A DNA stretch of 64,000 nucleotides from Candidatus Thiodiazotropha sp. (ex Epidulcina cf. delphinae) (GTDB lineage: Bacteria > Pseudomonadota > Gammaproteobacteria > Chromatiales > Chromatiaceae). The stretch lies in assembly GCA_025656455.1 (NCBI GenBank), contig JAHXHS010000024.1, positions 1-64,000 of the forward strand, given 5' to 3'. The translations under genes were made by a program, and so were the position numbers. The notes beneath the pieces were generated by a model that had not been told where the DNA came from, made no database searches, and saw only the letters and a list, made by a program, of their open reading frames with translations. Below, piece after piece: positions 24,715 through 33,296 of the stretch (position 1 is its first letter; each line of letters begins with the position of its first letter).

Positions 24715-27642
24715 TCAAGAATTCAGCTTGATGTTGTGTTTTTGCGATGATTGCGCCGGTATCGGGATATCCGGGGAAGGTCTTCCGATATGGTAGCCCT
24801 GGGCGTAGATGACGCCGATTTCCGCGAGCAGCTTGAGGGTGGGTTCGTCCTCGACGAATTCCGCCACGGTATCCTTTCCCAGGGCGGTAGCCATCTCGGT
24901 CAGCGCCTTGACGAAGACCTGATCCATCGCATTGGTCGGCAGTTGCTTGATGAAGGAGCCGTCGATCTTGACGATATCCAGGGGCAGTTCCCGCAGATAG
25001 TAGAAGGACGAGAAGCCGACGCCGAAATCATCCAGGGCGAACCGGCAGCCCAGGGCTTGGAGTTCGCTCATCAGGCGCACCGCCGCGCTGACATCCGCCA
25101 GGGCGGCGGTCTCGGTCAGTTCGAATACCAGTTGTTTGGGATTGATGCCGCTGGTATTGAGTAGATGGGTCAATTGCGGGAGCAGCTCAGGGTCGTCGAT
25201 GACCCGTCCCGAGAGGTTGATCGAGAGCGTGATGCCCTGGGTGTGTCTGTTCAGGCTTGCCAGTTTCTCGATCGAGGCGCGCAACACATAGCGGTTGATA
25301 CGGTGAATCAATCCGGTGCGTTCAGCCACCGGAATGAACTCGCCGGGCATGGCGATGGAGCCATCCTTTTCCACCATCCTGATCAGTACTTCGTAGTGCG
25401 AGATGTCATTGGTGCTGATTTCCATGATGGGTTGGAAATAGAGGATGAAGCGGTCATCGGTCAAGGCCTGTTCGATCTTGTCTTTCCAGGTGACGCGGGC
25501 ATTCAGCTGTTCCCGCGCCTGCTCTTTTCTGGAGAAGAGGTGCCACTGATCCCTGCCCGACTCCTTGGCCTGATACATGGCAAGGTCAGCGTTCGAGAGC
25601 AGGTCCTGGGAGTTGGTGCCGTGTTTCGGATAGGTGACGATGCCGATGCTGGCGGAGACCCGATGACTATGTCCCTTCAAGGGGATGGTGATCTGCTTGA
25701 GATCATCCAACAGCTTGTCCGCGAAGCGGGTGGCGCCGGGGATGTCGGTCTCGGGAATCACGATCGCAAATTCGTCGCCGCCGAGGCGGGCGATGAGGTC
25801 GGTGGAGCGGGTGATTTCACGCAGCTTGCGGGCAACGATCTGCAACAGGGCGTCGCCTGCCTGGTGGCCGCTTGAATCGTTGATGTACTTGAACTGGTCC
25901 AGATCGAAGAACAGCAGGGCGCTGGAGTGGTGATAGCGTTCCGCGAGGGTGATGATTTTTTCAAACTCCGATTGGAAATAGCGCCGGTTGTTCAGCTCGG
26001 TCAACGGATCGTGATTCGCCAGCCATGCCAGACGTTGTTCCGCCACTTCGCGGTCGGTGATGTCAAGCCCGACCGAGAGTATGATGGGCACATCGGAGAG
26101 TTGCCTGCCGGCCAGGGCGGAGTGTACCCAGGATATGGTTTTATTCTGCCCGTCGGAGGAGAAAGTCCTGGCATCGTGTTGATAGGAACCGATCATGCCG
26201 GTCCTCAGGCGCGACATGACATGTTCCATCTCGTCGACATTTTCCACGTTCATGAACAGATCGCAAAAGTAGCGGGATCTGCGCTCATACTTCCTGATGC
26301 CGATGAACTCCTGACCCTCCGTATTGATGGTGAGGATCGCACCCTCGTTGTCCTGAGTCAGGATGATGACCTGGGCGCTGTTCATGATAGTGTCGAGAAA
26401 ATCGCGCTCCACCGCCAACTCTTCACTGCGCATGATGAGATTGTCGGTGTGGTTTTTGATCTCCTCGTGAAGGCTCTCCAGGGTGTGGGTCAGCTGAATG
26501 GCGGAATCACTGGCGATATCGATCTCATCCCGATACCAATCGCGGTGCTTGATGGAGAGTTTGCCCCTGACCTCGTTAAAGGCGTTCTTGGCCAGCAGGG
26601 GCAGGCTGTCGGAGATCATCAGTAGGCGTTTCATGGGTTGCCAGAGAAACAATGCCAGGAGCAGCTCTGAGACAATGAAGCCGATGATGCCTATGCCAAC
26701 GGATTGGGCGGTCGCTTGACGAATCTGATTCACCACGGATGTGATATTGCTGACGATGACGAAGTCCGCGGAGAGTATCGAGGTATCGCTGCTGGCGGGC
26801 GCCAGGCTGAGGGCATAGTGCTCTCCCGATTCGATCGCCACGTACTCGCGCACCATCAGACTCTTCAGTTCGACATGCTGAGCGGTGGTTTGCAGCAGAG
26901 GCAGCAGTTGTTTCAAATTGCTGGAGGCGGTGATATAGCGCCCCCACTCAGGCAGGTAACGGGATCTGCCTTGCAGTTTATTGTGGGATTTCGGGCGGCT
27001 TATGATGGCGACATCGCTTTTCGACAATTCATGGAATTCGATAATGACATCCGCCAATGAACGTCCGACCAGTATCACACCGGCGTGTATGCCTCCATCC
27101 AAGATGGGGACGGCGACATACTGGCTGCAGCGGACCTCGCAGTGCAGGCTGGTCATCGGTATCTCCAGGCGGTTGACCGAAGCGACCAACTCCTCGAACA
27201 GTCCGTCAAGCTCCCCTGTCTGCCAGTCGAACAGCAGTTGGTTGTCGCGGTTGAAATAGGCTGCCTCCTCCAGGCCCCAATCCATCTCCAGTGTCGTTGC
27301 GCTATGTTCAAAGAACCGTTGCAGCTTTTCCTGCAGGGTCAGATCGCGCGGTTGGATCGCCGCTTCAGCCAGGGAGGGAATCATCAGGGCAATCTGCTCC
27401 AGGCGGTAAAAACTGGTGTCAAGCAGCGACTTGACCTGTCTGTTCTGCTGTTCGCGGATCTGTTCCTGGTAGGTTTCAAACAGATTTCGCTGTTGCAGAT
27501 AACCCAGCCATGTCAGACCGGCGTTGATGATGAACAGCACCAGACTGAAGAGCAGCACCACTTTCCATTTCAAACTGATGAAGACGGGCTCTTTCCGTTC
27601 GCGTGGCGGTTGTGTCAAGCTGTTTTCACTCGCTAAGATCAT
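24715..27642 (-). CDS. Membrane-bound PAS–GGDEF–EAL c-di-GMP turnover protein
   Basis: A 975-residue protein. An N-terminal helix (residues 25–47) and a second near 320–340 bracket a periplasmic sensor domain with a Cys pair (CEVRC). Then comes a cytoplasmic coiled linker, a PAS-like domain (VILTQDNEGAILTINTEG), a GGDEF domain (GGDEF at 621–625, RLGGDEFAIV) and an EAL domain (YEVLIRM, NLSGR, ELTETA, DDFGVGFSS). EAL is changed to EVL, so phosphodiesterase activity should be tested, but the other metal ligands appear present. It lies nine bases after the porin-like gene and is transcribed with it, upstream of pdsR. Confidence 0.9.
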   Translation of the reverse strand: MILASENSLTQPPRERKEPVFISLKWKVVLLFSLVLFIINAGLTWLGYLQQRNLFETYQEQIREQQNRQVKSLLDTSFYRLEQIALMIPSLAEAAIQPRDLTLQEKLQRFFEHSATTLEMDWGLEEAAYFNRDNQLLFDWQTGELDGLFEELVASVNRLEIPMTSLHCEVRCSQYVAVPILDGGIHAGVILVGRSLADVIIEFHELSKSDVAIISRPKSHNKLQGRSRYLPEWGRYITASSNLKQLLPLLQTTAQHVELKSLMVREYVAIESGEHYALSLAPASSDTSILSADFVIVSNITSVVNQIRQATAQSVGIGIIGFIVSELLLALFLWQPMKRLLMISDSLPLLAKNAFNEVRGKLSIKHRDWYRDEIDIASDSAIQLTHTLESLHEEIKNHTDNLIMRSEELAVERDFLDTIMNSAQVIILTQDNEGAILTINTEGQEFIGIRKYERRSRYFCDLFMNVENVDEMEHVMSRLRTGMIGSYQHDARTFSSDGQNKTISWVHSALAGRQLSDVPIILSVGLDITDREVAEQRLAWLANHDPLTELNNRRYFQSEFEKIITLAERYHHSSALLFFDLDQFKYINDSSGHQAGDALLQIVARKLREITRSTDLIARLGGDEFAIVIPETDIPGATRFADKLLDDLKQITIPLKGHSHRVSASIGIVTYPKHGTNSQDLLSNADLAMYQAKESGRDQWHLFSRKEQAREQLNARVTWKDKIEQALTDDRFILYFQPIMEISTNDISHYEVLIRMVEKDGSIAMPGEFIPVAERTGLIHRINRYVLRASIEKLASLNRHTQGITLSINLSGRVIDDPELLPQLTHLLNTSGINPKQLVFELTETAALADVSAAVRLMSELQALGCRFALDDFGVGFSSFYYLRELPLDIVKIDGSFIKQLPTNAMDQVFVKALTEMATALGKDTVAEFVEDEPTLKLLAEIGVIYAQGYHIGRPSPDIPIPAQSSQKHNIKLNS

Positions 27643-27651
27643 GATGGCCGC

Positions 27652-28863
27652 TCAGAAGCTATAGGAGACAAGAATCGAAAACAGGTTCCAGTTGGGTTCA
27701 TTCAGACTGGGGCGGGGATTTTCCAGGACCGAAAGAAAAATGGTTCCCTCCACCTGGCTGAATTCGGTGCGCAGCATCAAATGCTCGGTCGGTTCCCAGA
27801 GCAGCCCCAAGGTCCATACCTTGCTGAAGAAGTTGTGGGGCGCCGGACCCAGTCTGGCGCTGCTCTTGGTGCCGTCCTTGTCGTGCTTGTCATAGTGGCT
27901 CTCTTCGTATCTGGCGAGGAGTTCCCAATCCTCCCGCAGACGATAACTTCCCTGGAGATAGTAGCCGTCCACGGTGGTGTCCGCCGGCTCCATGTATCCG
28001 CCGAAACCGGAGTAGTCGAGAGGCTCCTGCATATATTCCGAGGTGAGGCTCCAGGGGCCGCTGTTGTATTGCGCGGATGCCACCCGGTAGTCGATATCGA
28101 TAGTGCCGGTGGGTAACACGTTCGATCCCCCTTCCAGGGTTAACGAGGCGCTGCTCAGGGCCAGCTTGAGACGCCCTCCGTCCCACTCATAAAGCAGCCG
28201 CCCGCCGACCGTGATGCCGTCTTGATCCAGTTTGGGATCGAATCCCGCGCCAAGATAGGTGTTTTCGACATTCTCATCGATCGGTGTCTTGCCGGTGAAC
28301 AACTGCAATCTGAACAGGTGGTTGCCGAATTGGCTATCGCCGTATACCTGCCCGCCATCAGTGGAGAGCACCATGTTTCGCACACGATCCCAGTAGATCG
28401 CCTGGGGCATGAAGATGCCCGGGCGGGTGGCCGCCACGTCACGGGTGTCGTTATAGAGTCCGAGAGGGTTCTTGCTGCGCCCGAGAATAATGCCGGCACG
28501 GTTCCATTCGTCCATTTGAAATGCATAGTCGAGTTGCGCGAAGTCCAGGTCCAACGAGCCGTCATACATCTCGCCGGCCCGGCGGGAGAGCAGTTGCGCC
28601 GAGGCCATGATTGCCGGTGTCAAGCGATGGGAGGCGTTGATTCCCAGTTCACGGAACTCCAGGCTGCCGTCCTCGCTATCTCCGAAAAAACTGTTTTCAG
28701 TGGTTTTGACATAGCCCTGAGTCAAAAAGCCATGGACCTGAAACGTCTTATCGAGGCCGGGAAGCTCCGCCGCCCAGGGCGCCATGCCCGGCTGACACAA
28801 CAGGGTGATCAGGCACGCGACGGCCCTAGCGCTATTCGACAGAGATGGTCCGTACACGCTCAT
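27652..28863 (-). CDS. Outer-membrane porin-like beta-barrel protein
   Basis: About 403 residues, with a signal peptide (hydrophobic CLITLLCQPGMAPWAAE) and a body of alternating aromatic/polar strands ending in the terminal Phe typical of outer-membrane proteins (SILVSYSF). I recognise no close family by name; it resembles porins that accompany PstS-like binding proteins. Start 28863 is preferred over 28920 since it leaves a normal-length signal peptide, but both overlap the end of the upstream gene. It sits between the binding protein and the GGDEF/EAL gene, suggesting that the three act together. Confidence 0.75.
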   Translation of the reverse strand: MSVYGPSLSNSARAVACLITLLCQPGMAPWAAELPGLDKTFQVHGFLTQGYVKTTENSFFGDSEDGSLEFRELGINASHRLTPAIMASAQLLSRRAGEMYDGSLDLDFAQLDYAFQMDEWNRAGIILGRSKNPLGLYNDTRDVAATRPGIFMPQAIYWDRVRNMVLSTDGGQVYGDSQFGNHLFRLQLFTGKTPIDENVENTYLGAGFDPKLDQDGITVGGRLLYEWDGGRLKLALSSASLTLEGGSNVLPTGTIDIDYRVASAQYNSGPWSLTSEYMQEPLDYSGFGGYMEPADTTVDGYYLQGSYRLREDWELLARYEESHYDKHDKDGTKSSARLGPAPHNFFSKVWTLGLLWEPTEHLMLRTEFSQVEGTIFLSVLENPRPSLNEPNWNLFSILVSYSF

Positions 28864-29251
28864 TGATATTTTCCTTAGAGAGATAACCGATAGCGCCGGG
28901 TGTCTTTTCCACCTGTTCACGCATCTCTGCCTCCGATTCGACCTTGGTGGGCGCCTGTCCCATGCCGGAATAGATCTGCCGGTTCCAGGCTCGGCGTAAC
29001 TGATGTGGAAAGACGCCGAGAATCTGCTTGCTGAAATCCGCGTGTAGATTGGTCTTGTCGCCCATCACGAACACATGGATAGGCGTGCCGTCAGGCCATC
29101 TCGTCATACGCATGCTGAAAATGGAGCGCAGGGTGTTGCGCGAGACTGCCTCCTGGGAGACATCCGGGTTGATGACGAGATCGACAGATTGTGCCGTTCC
29201 GCAGAGACATAGCAGCAATCCGACTGCAAACGCATAGTAGGCGATTTTCAT
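28832..29251 (-). CDS. PstS-like periplasmic phosphate-binding-type protein
   Basis: About 139 residues: signal peptide MKIAYYAFAVGLLLCLCGTAQS, then VINPDVSQEAVSRNTLRSIFSMRMTRWPDGTPIHVF and a C-terminal TPGAIGYLSKENI, which are the small PBP-like core of phosphate ABC binding proteins. Full PstS proteins are more than twice as long, so this is a short single-lobe version and may sense rather than import. No permease or ATPase gene is nearby. Start 29251 is chosen at the signal peptide. Its 3' end overlaps the porin gene by 32 bases, implying coupling. It leads the leftward operon. Confidence 0.75.
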   Translation of the reverse strand: MKIAYYAFAVGLLLCLCGTAQSVDLVINPDVSQEAVSRNTLRSIFSMRMTRWPDGTPIHVFVMGDKTNLHADFSKQILGVFPHQLRRAWNRQIYSGMGQAPTKVESEAEMREQVEKTPGAIGYLSKENINERVRTISVE

Positions 29252-29554
29252 TCTTGTCAGGGAGATTCCTTGCGTTCCCCATGCCTTGTCGGCACTAACT
29301 ATGACTAACTTTAGACACAAATTCCGGCGATGACAGTATTTTTCATAAGGGTTTTATTCAGCCTCTAGACCGGATTGCCCGATTGTCGCCAGATTCTGCC
29401 ACCGCTATGCCCCGCTTTCGCTCCGAAAAAGCCAATCGCCTGAGCTGAAATAGCCAATGCCGACAGCAATTACCGAATTCCGGCGCTGGCCAGGATAGGC
29501 CTTGTTTCGCCACGGAAGGCGCGCTGGACCAACATCCAGGAGTGGAAAAGAGAG
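29252..29554. promoter_or_regulatory. Divergent intergenic region of the sortase island
   Basis: This stretch of about 300 bases separates the leftward binding protein–porin–GGDEF/EAL operon from the rightward sortase operon and must hold promoters for both. AT-rich tracts are at 29330–29358 (TATTTTTCATAAGGGTTTTATT). I see no clear palindrome that I can assign to PdsR. Confidence 0.45.
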
Positions 29555-29716
29555 ATGAAACGTTATCGCCAGCCACTGAGCGAGGAGTTTTTCTACAGCT
29601 CACCGGAGAAGCTGCCCTGCCGCAGCTTTCGCTGGATTCGTCCGGGCCCGCCTGCAGGCAAGGGTCAAAACCCCGCCGGGGAGGAGACGCGCGATGCTGC
29701 AAAACGCAAAGCGTGA
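29555..29716 (+). CDS. Small ORF (53 residues) overlapping the sortase-substrate start
   Basis: The ATG follows GGAAAAGAGAG. The frame encodes a basic, Pro-rich peptide beginning MKRYRQPLSEEFF and ending TRDAAKRKA, with no membrane segment. Its last 23 bases overlap the first codons of the VIT/VWA gene in another frame, the layout expected for translational coupling or a leader peptide. I know no family. Good spacing of both ribosome-binding sites and a gene-like start support it, but the ORF is short and could be chance. Confidence 0.45.
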   Translation: MKRYRQPLSEEFFYSSPEKLPCRSFRWIRPGPPAGKGQNPAGEETRDAAKRKA

Positions 29717-31838
29717 TCCGGTGGATAGGGGCGCTCAAGGTGTGGACTTTAAGAATGCCGCCTTCCTGCGTGACATGTTGCTGACCCTGCTTGCCGCGTT
29801 GCTGACCGGTTTGTCGGGCGGGTTGTTGTTGATTCTGTTGGTCTTCGGCTGGGGGAGCGCGCAGGCTGATACCGCTGAGCAGCGCGGAGTCCTGCTGCAA
29901 CTCAGGAGCCTGGATGGTCGGTTGGTGCGGCAGGCTCCCCTGCTCAATACCGATGTGCAGATAGCTATCACCGGTCTGTTGGCCTGGGTGCGGGTTGAGC
30001 ACAGCTTCAGTAATCCCGGTCAGGCATGGATGGAGGGGCGCTACCAGTTTCCCCTGCCCGACGACAGTGCGGTGGAGCGGTTGAATATGCAGATAGGGGA
30101 GCGCAGGATCGAAGGGCGCATCGAGGAGAAGCGCCAGGCGCGGCGGATCTTCCAAAAGGCTAGAGCGTCGGGCAGGCGCGCCAGCTTGTTGAGTCAGCAG
30201 CGGCCGAATATCTTTAGCGTTGATGTCACGAATATCGCCCCGGGTGAGACTATTCGGGTCGCCATCGAATACCAGCAGCGACTTCACTATGCGGATAGGC
30301 GGTTTGAGCTGCGTTTCCCACTGGTAATCGCACCGCGCTACATACCAGGAACACCCTTACCCACCCAGGTGACGAAGGATTTCAATCAGTCGGGATGGGC
30401 AGTGAATACCGATCAGGTGGTGGATGCCGCTCACATCACCCCACCGGTCATCGATCCACGGCATGGGAGCATCAATCCCGTGTCCCTTCAAGTCAGGCTC
30501 GATGCCGGGACGCCCCTGAAAGAGGTCGACAGTCACTACCATCGAATGGTGGAGCGTCTGGATGAGCAGGGTGTCCTGCATCTGCGCCTGGCCGACGGTG
30601 AAGCGCCGGCGGACAGGGACTTTGTCTTGAGCTGGAGACCTGAGCCAGGTATGGAGCCCAGGGCTGCATTGTTCAGCGAAAGCTGGCAGGGCCAGGAGTA
30701 TGCCCTGGTGATGCTGCTGCCGCCCGACCCTGAAAGGGTCGGCGGGATCCAGCCCAGAGAGGTCATCTTCGTGGTCGATCACTCCGGCTCCATGTATGGC
30801 GCCTCGATAGACCAGGCCAAGGCGGCCCTGCGGCTGTCGGTTATGAGGCTGGGGCCTGAGGATCGTTTCAACCTGATCGGCTTCAACAATCGCAGTCGAG
30901 GCCTGTTTTCGGCGCCCCGACCGGCCACGCCCGCAAATCTGAGCCGTGCCGTCGCCTTCATCGATCGATTGGCGGCGCAAGGAGGAACCGAGATGCGGTC
31001 TGCCTTAGCGATGGCTCTCGCGCAAACCGGCGAGCCGGAATACCTGCGGCAGGTGGTGTTTCTCACCGACGGCAGCGTGGGGAATGAAGCGGCCCTGTTT
31101 GACCTGATTCGCCAACGATTGGGCGATAGCCGACTCTTTACGGTCGGCATAGGGTCTGCCCCGAACAGCTACTTCATGCAACGCGCCGCCGCCTTCGGTC
31201 GCGGCAGTTTCACCTACATCGGCGATCTGGCGGAGGTTGGGGATCGCATGACGCGCCTGCTTGGGAAACTCGAACACCCCGCCATGAGCCAAATCAGCAT
31301 CGACTGGCAAGGCGGAGGCGATATTGAAGTCGAGCCGTCACGGCTCCCCGATCTCTACCTGGGGGAGCCTTTGGTCTTCGTTCTGAAGGGGAAAAGGCTC
31401 GATGGCACACTGCTTATCGAAGGGGAGCGGCAAGGCGTTCCCTGGCGCCAGCAAGTAGAGCTCGCCGGTGGAAGCGGGCAGACGGGAGTCCATGCCCACT
31501 GGGCGCGTCAACGTATCGCCACTTTGATGGCGGCCCCCGCCAAGGGCGAGGCGGCCGGAATACGGCGTCAGGCGGTGTTGGAACTGGCGTTGGCGCATCG
31601 GGTGGTCTCCCCCTACACGAGTCTGGTTGCCGTGGAGAAGCAGCCGGTGCGCCCGTCGGGGGCCGGCCTGGAAGGCGGCATGATGCCGGTGAATCTTCCT
31701 CAGGGCTGGCATGCCCAGCCTGTTTTCGGGCAGTTGCCCCAGACCGCATCGGGAGGGCCGTTGGCATTGTTGGTAGGGATGCTGCTGTTGGTGTCGTCAA
31801 TAATACTGTATCGATGGCACGCTAAGCGGTTGCCCTGA
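29694..31838 (+). CDS. VIT/VWA surface protein, class GN sortase substrate
   Basis: A 714-residue protein. An N-terminal signal anchor (about residues 28–57) is followed by a VIT domain (about 62–200), a VWA domain with the MIDAS motif DHSGS at 362–366, and a C-terminal sorting signal: LPQTA at about 681, a hydrophobic helix and the basic tail RWHAKRLP. This matches the marine proteobacterial sortase target family. The VWA metal site suggests protein or matrix adhesion. The ATG at 29694 has GGGGAGGAGAC upstream, which favours it over the internal Met28. The sortase gene follows after 26 bases. Confidence 0.92.
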   Translation: MLQNAKRDPVDRGAQGVDFKNAAFLRDMLLTLLAALLTGLSGGLLLILLVFGWGSAQADTAEQRGVLLQLRSLDGRLVRQAPLLNTDVQIAITGLLAWVRVEHSFSNPGQAWMEGRYQFPLPDDSAVERLNMQIGERRIEGRIEEKRQARRIFQKARASGRRASLLSQQRPNIFSVDVTNIAPGETIRVAIEYQQRLHYADRRFELRFPLVIAPRYIPGTPLPTQVTKDFNQSGWAVNTDQVVDAAHITPPVIDPRHGSINPVSLQVRLDAGTPLKEVDSHYHRMVERLDEQGVLHLRLADGEAPADRDFVLSWRPEPGMEPRAALFSESWQGQEYALVMLLPPDPERVGGIQPREVIFVVDHSGSMYGASIDQAKAALRLSVMRLGPEDRFNLIGFNNRSRGLFSAPRPATPANLSRAVAFIDRLAAQGGTEMRSALAMALAQTGEPEYLRQVVFLTDGSVGNEAALFDLIRQRLGDSRLFTVGIGSAPNSYFMQRAAAFGRGSFTYIGDLAEVGDRMTRLLGKLEHPAMSQISIDWQGGGDIEVEPSRLPDLYLGEPLVFVLKGKRLDGTLLIEGERQGVPWRQQVELAGGSGQTGVHAHWARQRIATLMAAPAKGEAAGIRRQAVLELALAHRVVSPYTSLVAVEKQPVRPSGAGLEGGMMPVNLPQGWHAQPVFGQLPQTASGGPLALLVGMLLLVSSIILYRWHAKRLP

Positions 31839-31864
31839 CAAGTGGGCAACGGAGGGGAGAGGGC

Positions 31865-32710
31865 GTGTTCAGGAAATGGCCAGTCACCGGCCTGGCGCAT
31901 CGTCTATCGTGCCGCCGCAAGCAGATCTCGCAAACCCTGTTGCGCGGTTTGTCGCTCTTGTTGTTTCTGGCCGCCTGGCGGATGCTGGGAGAGGGGGTCT
32001 GGATCGAGGCGAAGGCCTGGCTTGCCCAAGGGTTGATCTCAACCGCTTGGGAGGCGACCCTCTCCGGTGAGGGTGCGACGCCACCCTGGCCCTGGGCCGA
32101 TACCTGGCCGGTCGCCGTTTTGGAAGCCCCGAGACTGGCCGTGAGGCGCTTTGTCCTGGCGGGTGTCAGTGGACGCACCTTGGCGTTCGGGCCTGGCTGG
32201 GCTGAACAGACGGCCCGGCCAGGGACAGCGGGACGCAGCCTGATTGCGGGTCACCGGGATACCCATTTCCGTTTCCTCAAAGCGCTCAGGCAGGGTGACC
32301 GGCTGGTTGTTCATAGCGCCGACCAGGGCAAGGTCGCCTATCGGGTCATAGAGACGGTGATTCTCGACCGGCAGGATGGCTGGCTGATGTCGATGGATGG
32401 CGCCCAGGAGCTGATCTTGGTTACTTGCTATCCATTCGATGGCCTGTTGACGGGGGGCGCATTGCGCTATGTGGTGAGGGCCGAGATCGAAGCGGTCTTG
32501 CCGGACGGGGAAGCATTCGGGTTAGAATCGGTGTTATTATTAGGTCGCCGGGCTAATAAAAAACTCACGGGCCTCAATGAAGCCGATTCGTATTTTTCGT
32601 CATCTCGTCTGTCAACATCCCGGCTATCTGGGGGAGTATCTGCAACAGCGCTCCATTCCCTGGGAGATGGTCTGCATCGACGAGGAGCATCCTATCCCTC
32701 TGCGGACTGA
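31865..32710 (+). CDS. Class GN sortase with an anomalous C-terminal extension
   Basis: A 281-residue transpeptidase. An N-terminal membrane segment (about 27–45) precedes the sortase barrel with catalytic His130 in AGHRDTHF, Cys188 in LVTCYPF and Arg201 in LRYVVRAE. It cleaves the LPxTA-like motif of the upstream protein. The family normally ends soon after the Arg strand. Here the frame continues 70 more residues through CGCCGGGCTAATAAAAA, a variant of a repeat end that would have supplied a stop in another frame, and overlaps the next gene by 134 bases. The tail (residues from about 225) is probably not functional. The start is GTG at 31865. Confidence 0.88.
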   Translation: MFRKWPVTGLAHRLSCRRKQISQTLLRGLSLLLFLAAWRMLGEGVWIEAKAWLAQGLISTAWEATLSGEGATPPWPWADTWPVAVLEAPRLAVRRFVLAGVSGRTLAFGPGWAEQTARPGTAGRSLIAGHRDTHFRFLKALRQGDRLVVHSADQGKVAYRVIETVILDRQDGWLMSMDGAQELILVTCYPFDGLLTGGALRYVVRAEIEAVLPDGEAFGLESVLLLGRRANKKLTGLNEADSYFSSSRLSTSRLSGGVSATALHSLGDGLHRRGASYPSAD

Positions 32711-33296
32711 CGATGTTTCCGCTTTCGTCTTCATGGGCGCTGGGGTCAGCGTGAATGACCGGTTGCCATGGATCGACGGAGAACTGCAATTGATCCGCAA
32801 GGCCTTTGACCGGGATGTGCCGGTGATGGGGGTCTGTTTCGGCGCCCAGTTGATGAGCAAGGCGTTGGGGGGAGAGATCAACCGCGGCGAGGGCATGGAG
32901 ATCGGTTGGCGTCCCATCCACAGGCTTGCCGAGAATGACGGCGAGGGGTGGTTGGATGGTGTGCCGGAGCGGTTCACCGCTTTCCATTGGCATGCTGACA
33001 CCTACACCCTGCCGCAACAGTGCCGGCACCTGTTGCGCAGCGACTGTTTCACTCAGCAGGGCTTTGTCATCGGCGATCATTTCGCTATGCAGTTTCATCT
33101 CGAGATGACCCGGGAGATGGTGGAGAACTGGATTGAGCGCTACGGCAGCGATCTCCTGCTCGATTCGGCATGCAGTCAATCCGCGCAGATGATTCTGCAG
33201 GACCTGGATCAGCAGATCGAGCAGCTGCACAAGATCTCCGACCTGATCTACGGCCGATGGCTGCAGCGCGTGCTGGCCAGGCAAGATACAACATGA
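32577..33296 (+). CDS. Class I glutamine amidotransferase (GMP synthase-like domain protein)
   Basis: A 239-residue protein with the class I amidotransferase triad: Cys87 in GVCFGAQ, His174 and Glu176 in FHLEM. It resembles stand-alone GMP synthase-like amidotransferases such as those acting with peptide or amine ligases; the partner and product are unknown. It begins within the sortase frame, and its stop overlaps the start of the transpeptidase gene (ATGA), so it belongs to this operon. A role in modifying peptidoglycan or the sortase substrate is possible but unproven. Confidence 0.88.
   Translation: MKPIRIFRHLVCQHPGYLGEYLQQRSIPWEMVCIDEEHPIPLRTDDVSAFVFMGAGVSVNDRLPWIDGELQLIRKAFDRDVPVMGVCFGAQLMSKALGGEINRGEGMEIGWRPIHRLAENDGEGWLDGVPERFTAFHWHADTYTLPQQCRHLLRSDCFTQQGFVIGDHFAMQFHLEMTREMVENWIERYGSDLLLDSACSQSAQMILQDLDQQIEQLHKISDLIYGRWLQRVLARQDTT

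Noticed and set aside
28832..28920. Longer start for the porin-like protein at 28920
   Set aside because: It would add a basic 19-residue stretch ahead of a normal signal peptide and increase the overlap with the upstream gene to 89 bases.
29358..30287. Long leftward frame of 309 residues
   Set aside because: It lies antisense to the start of the VIT/VWA gene and the divergent promoter region, has a Gln/Pro/His-rich shadow composition and no recognisable domain.
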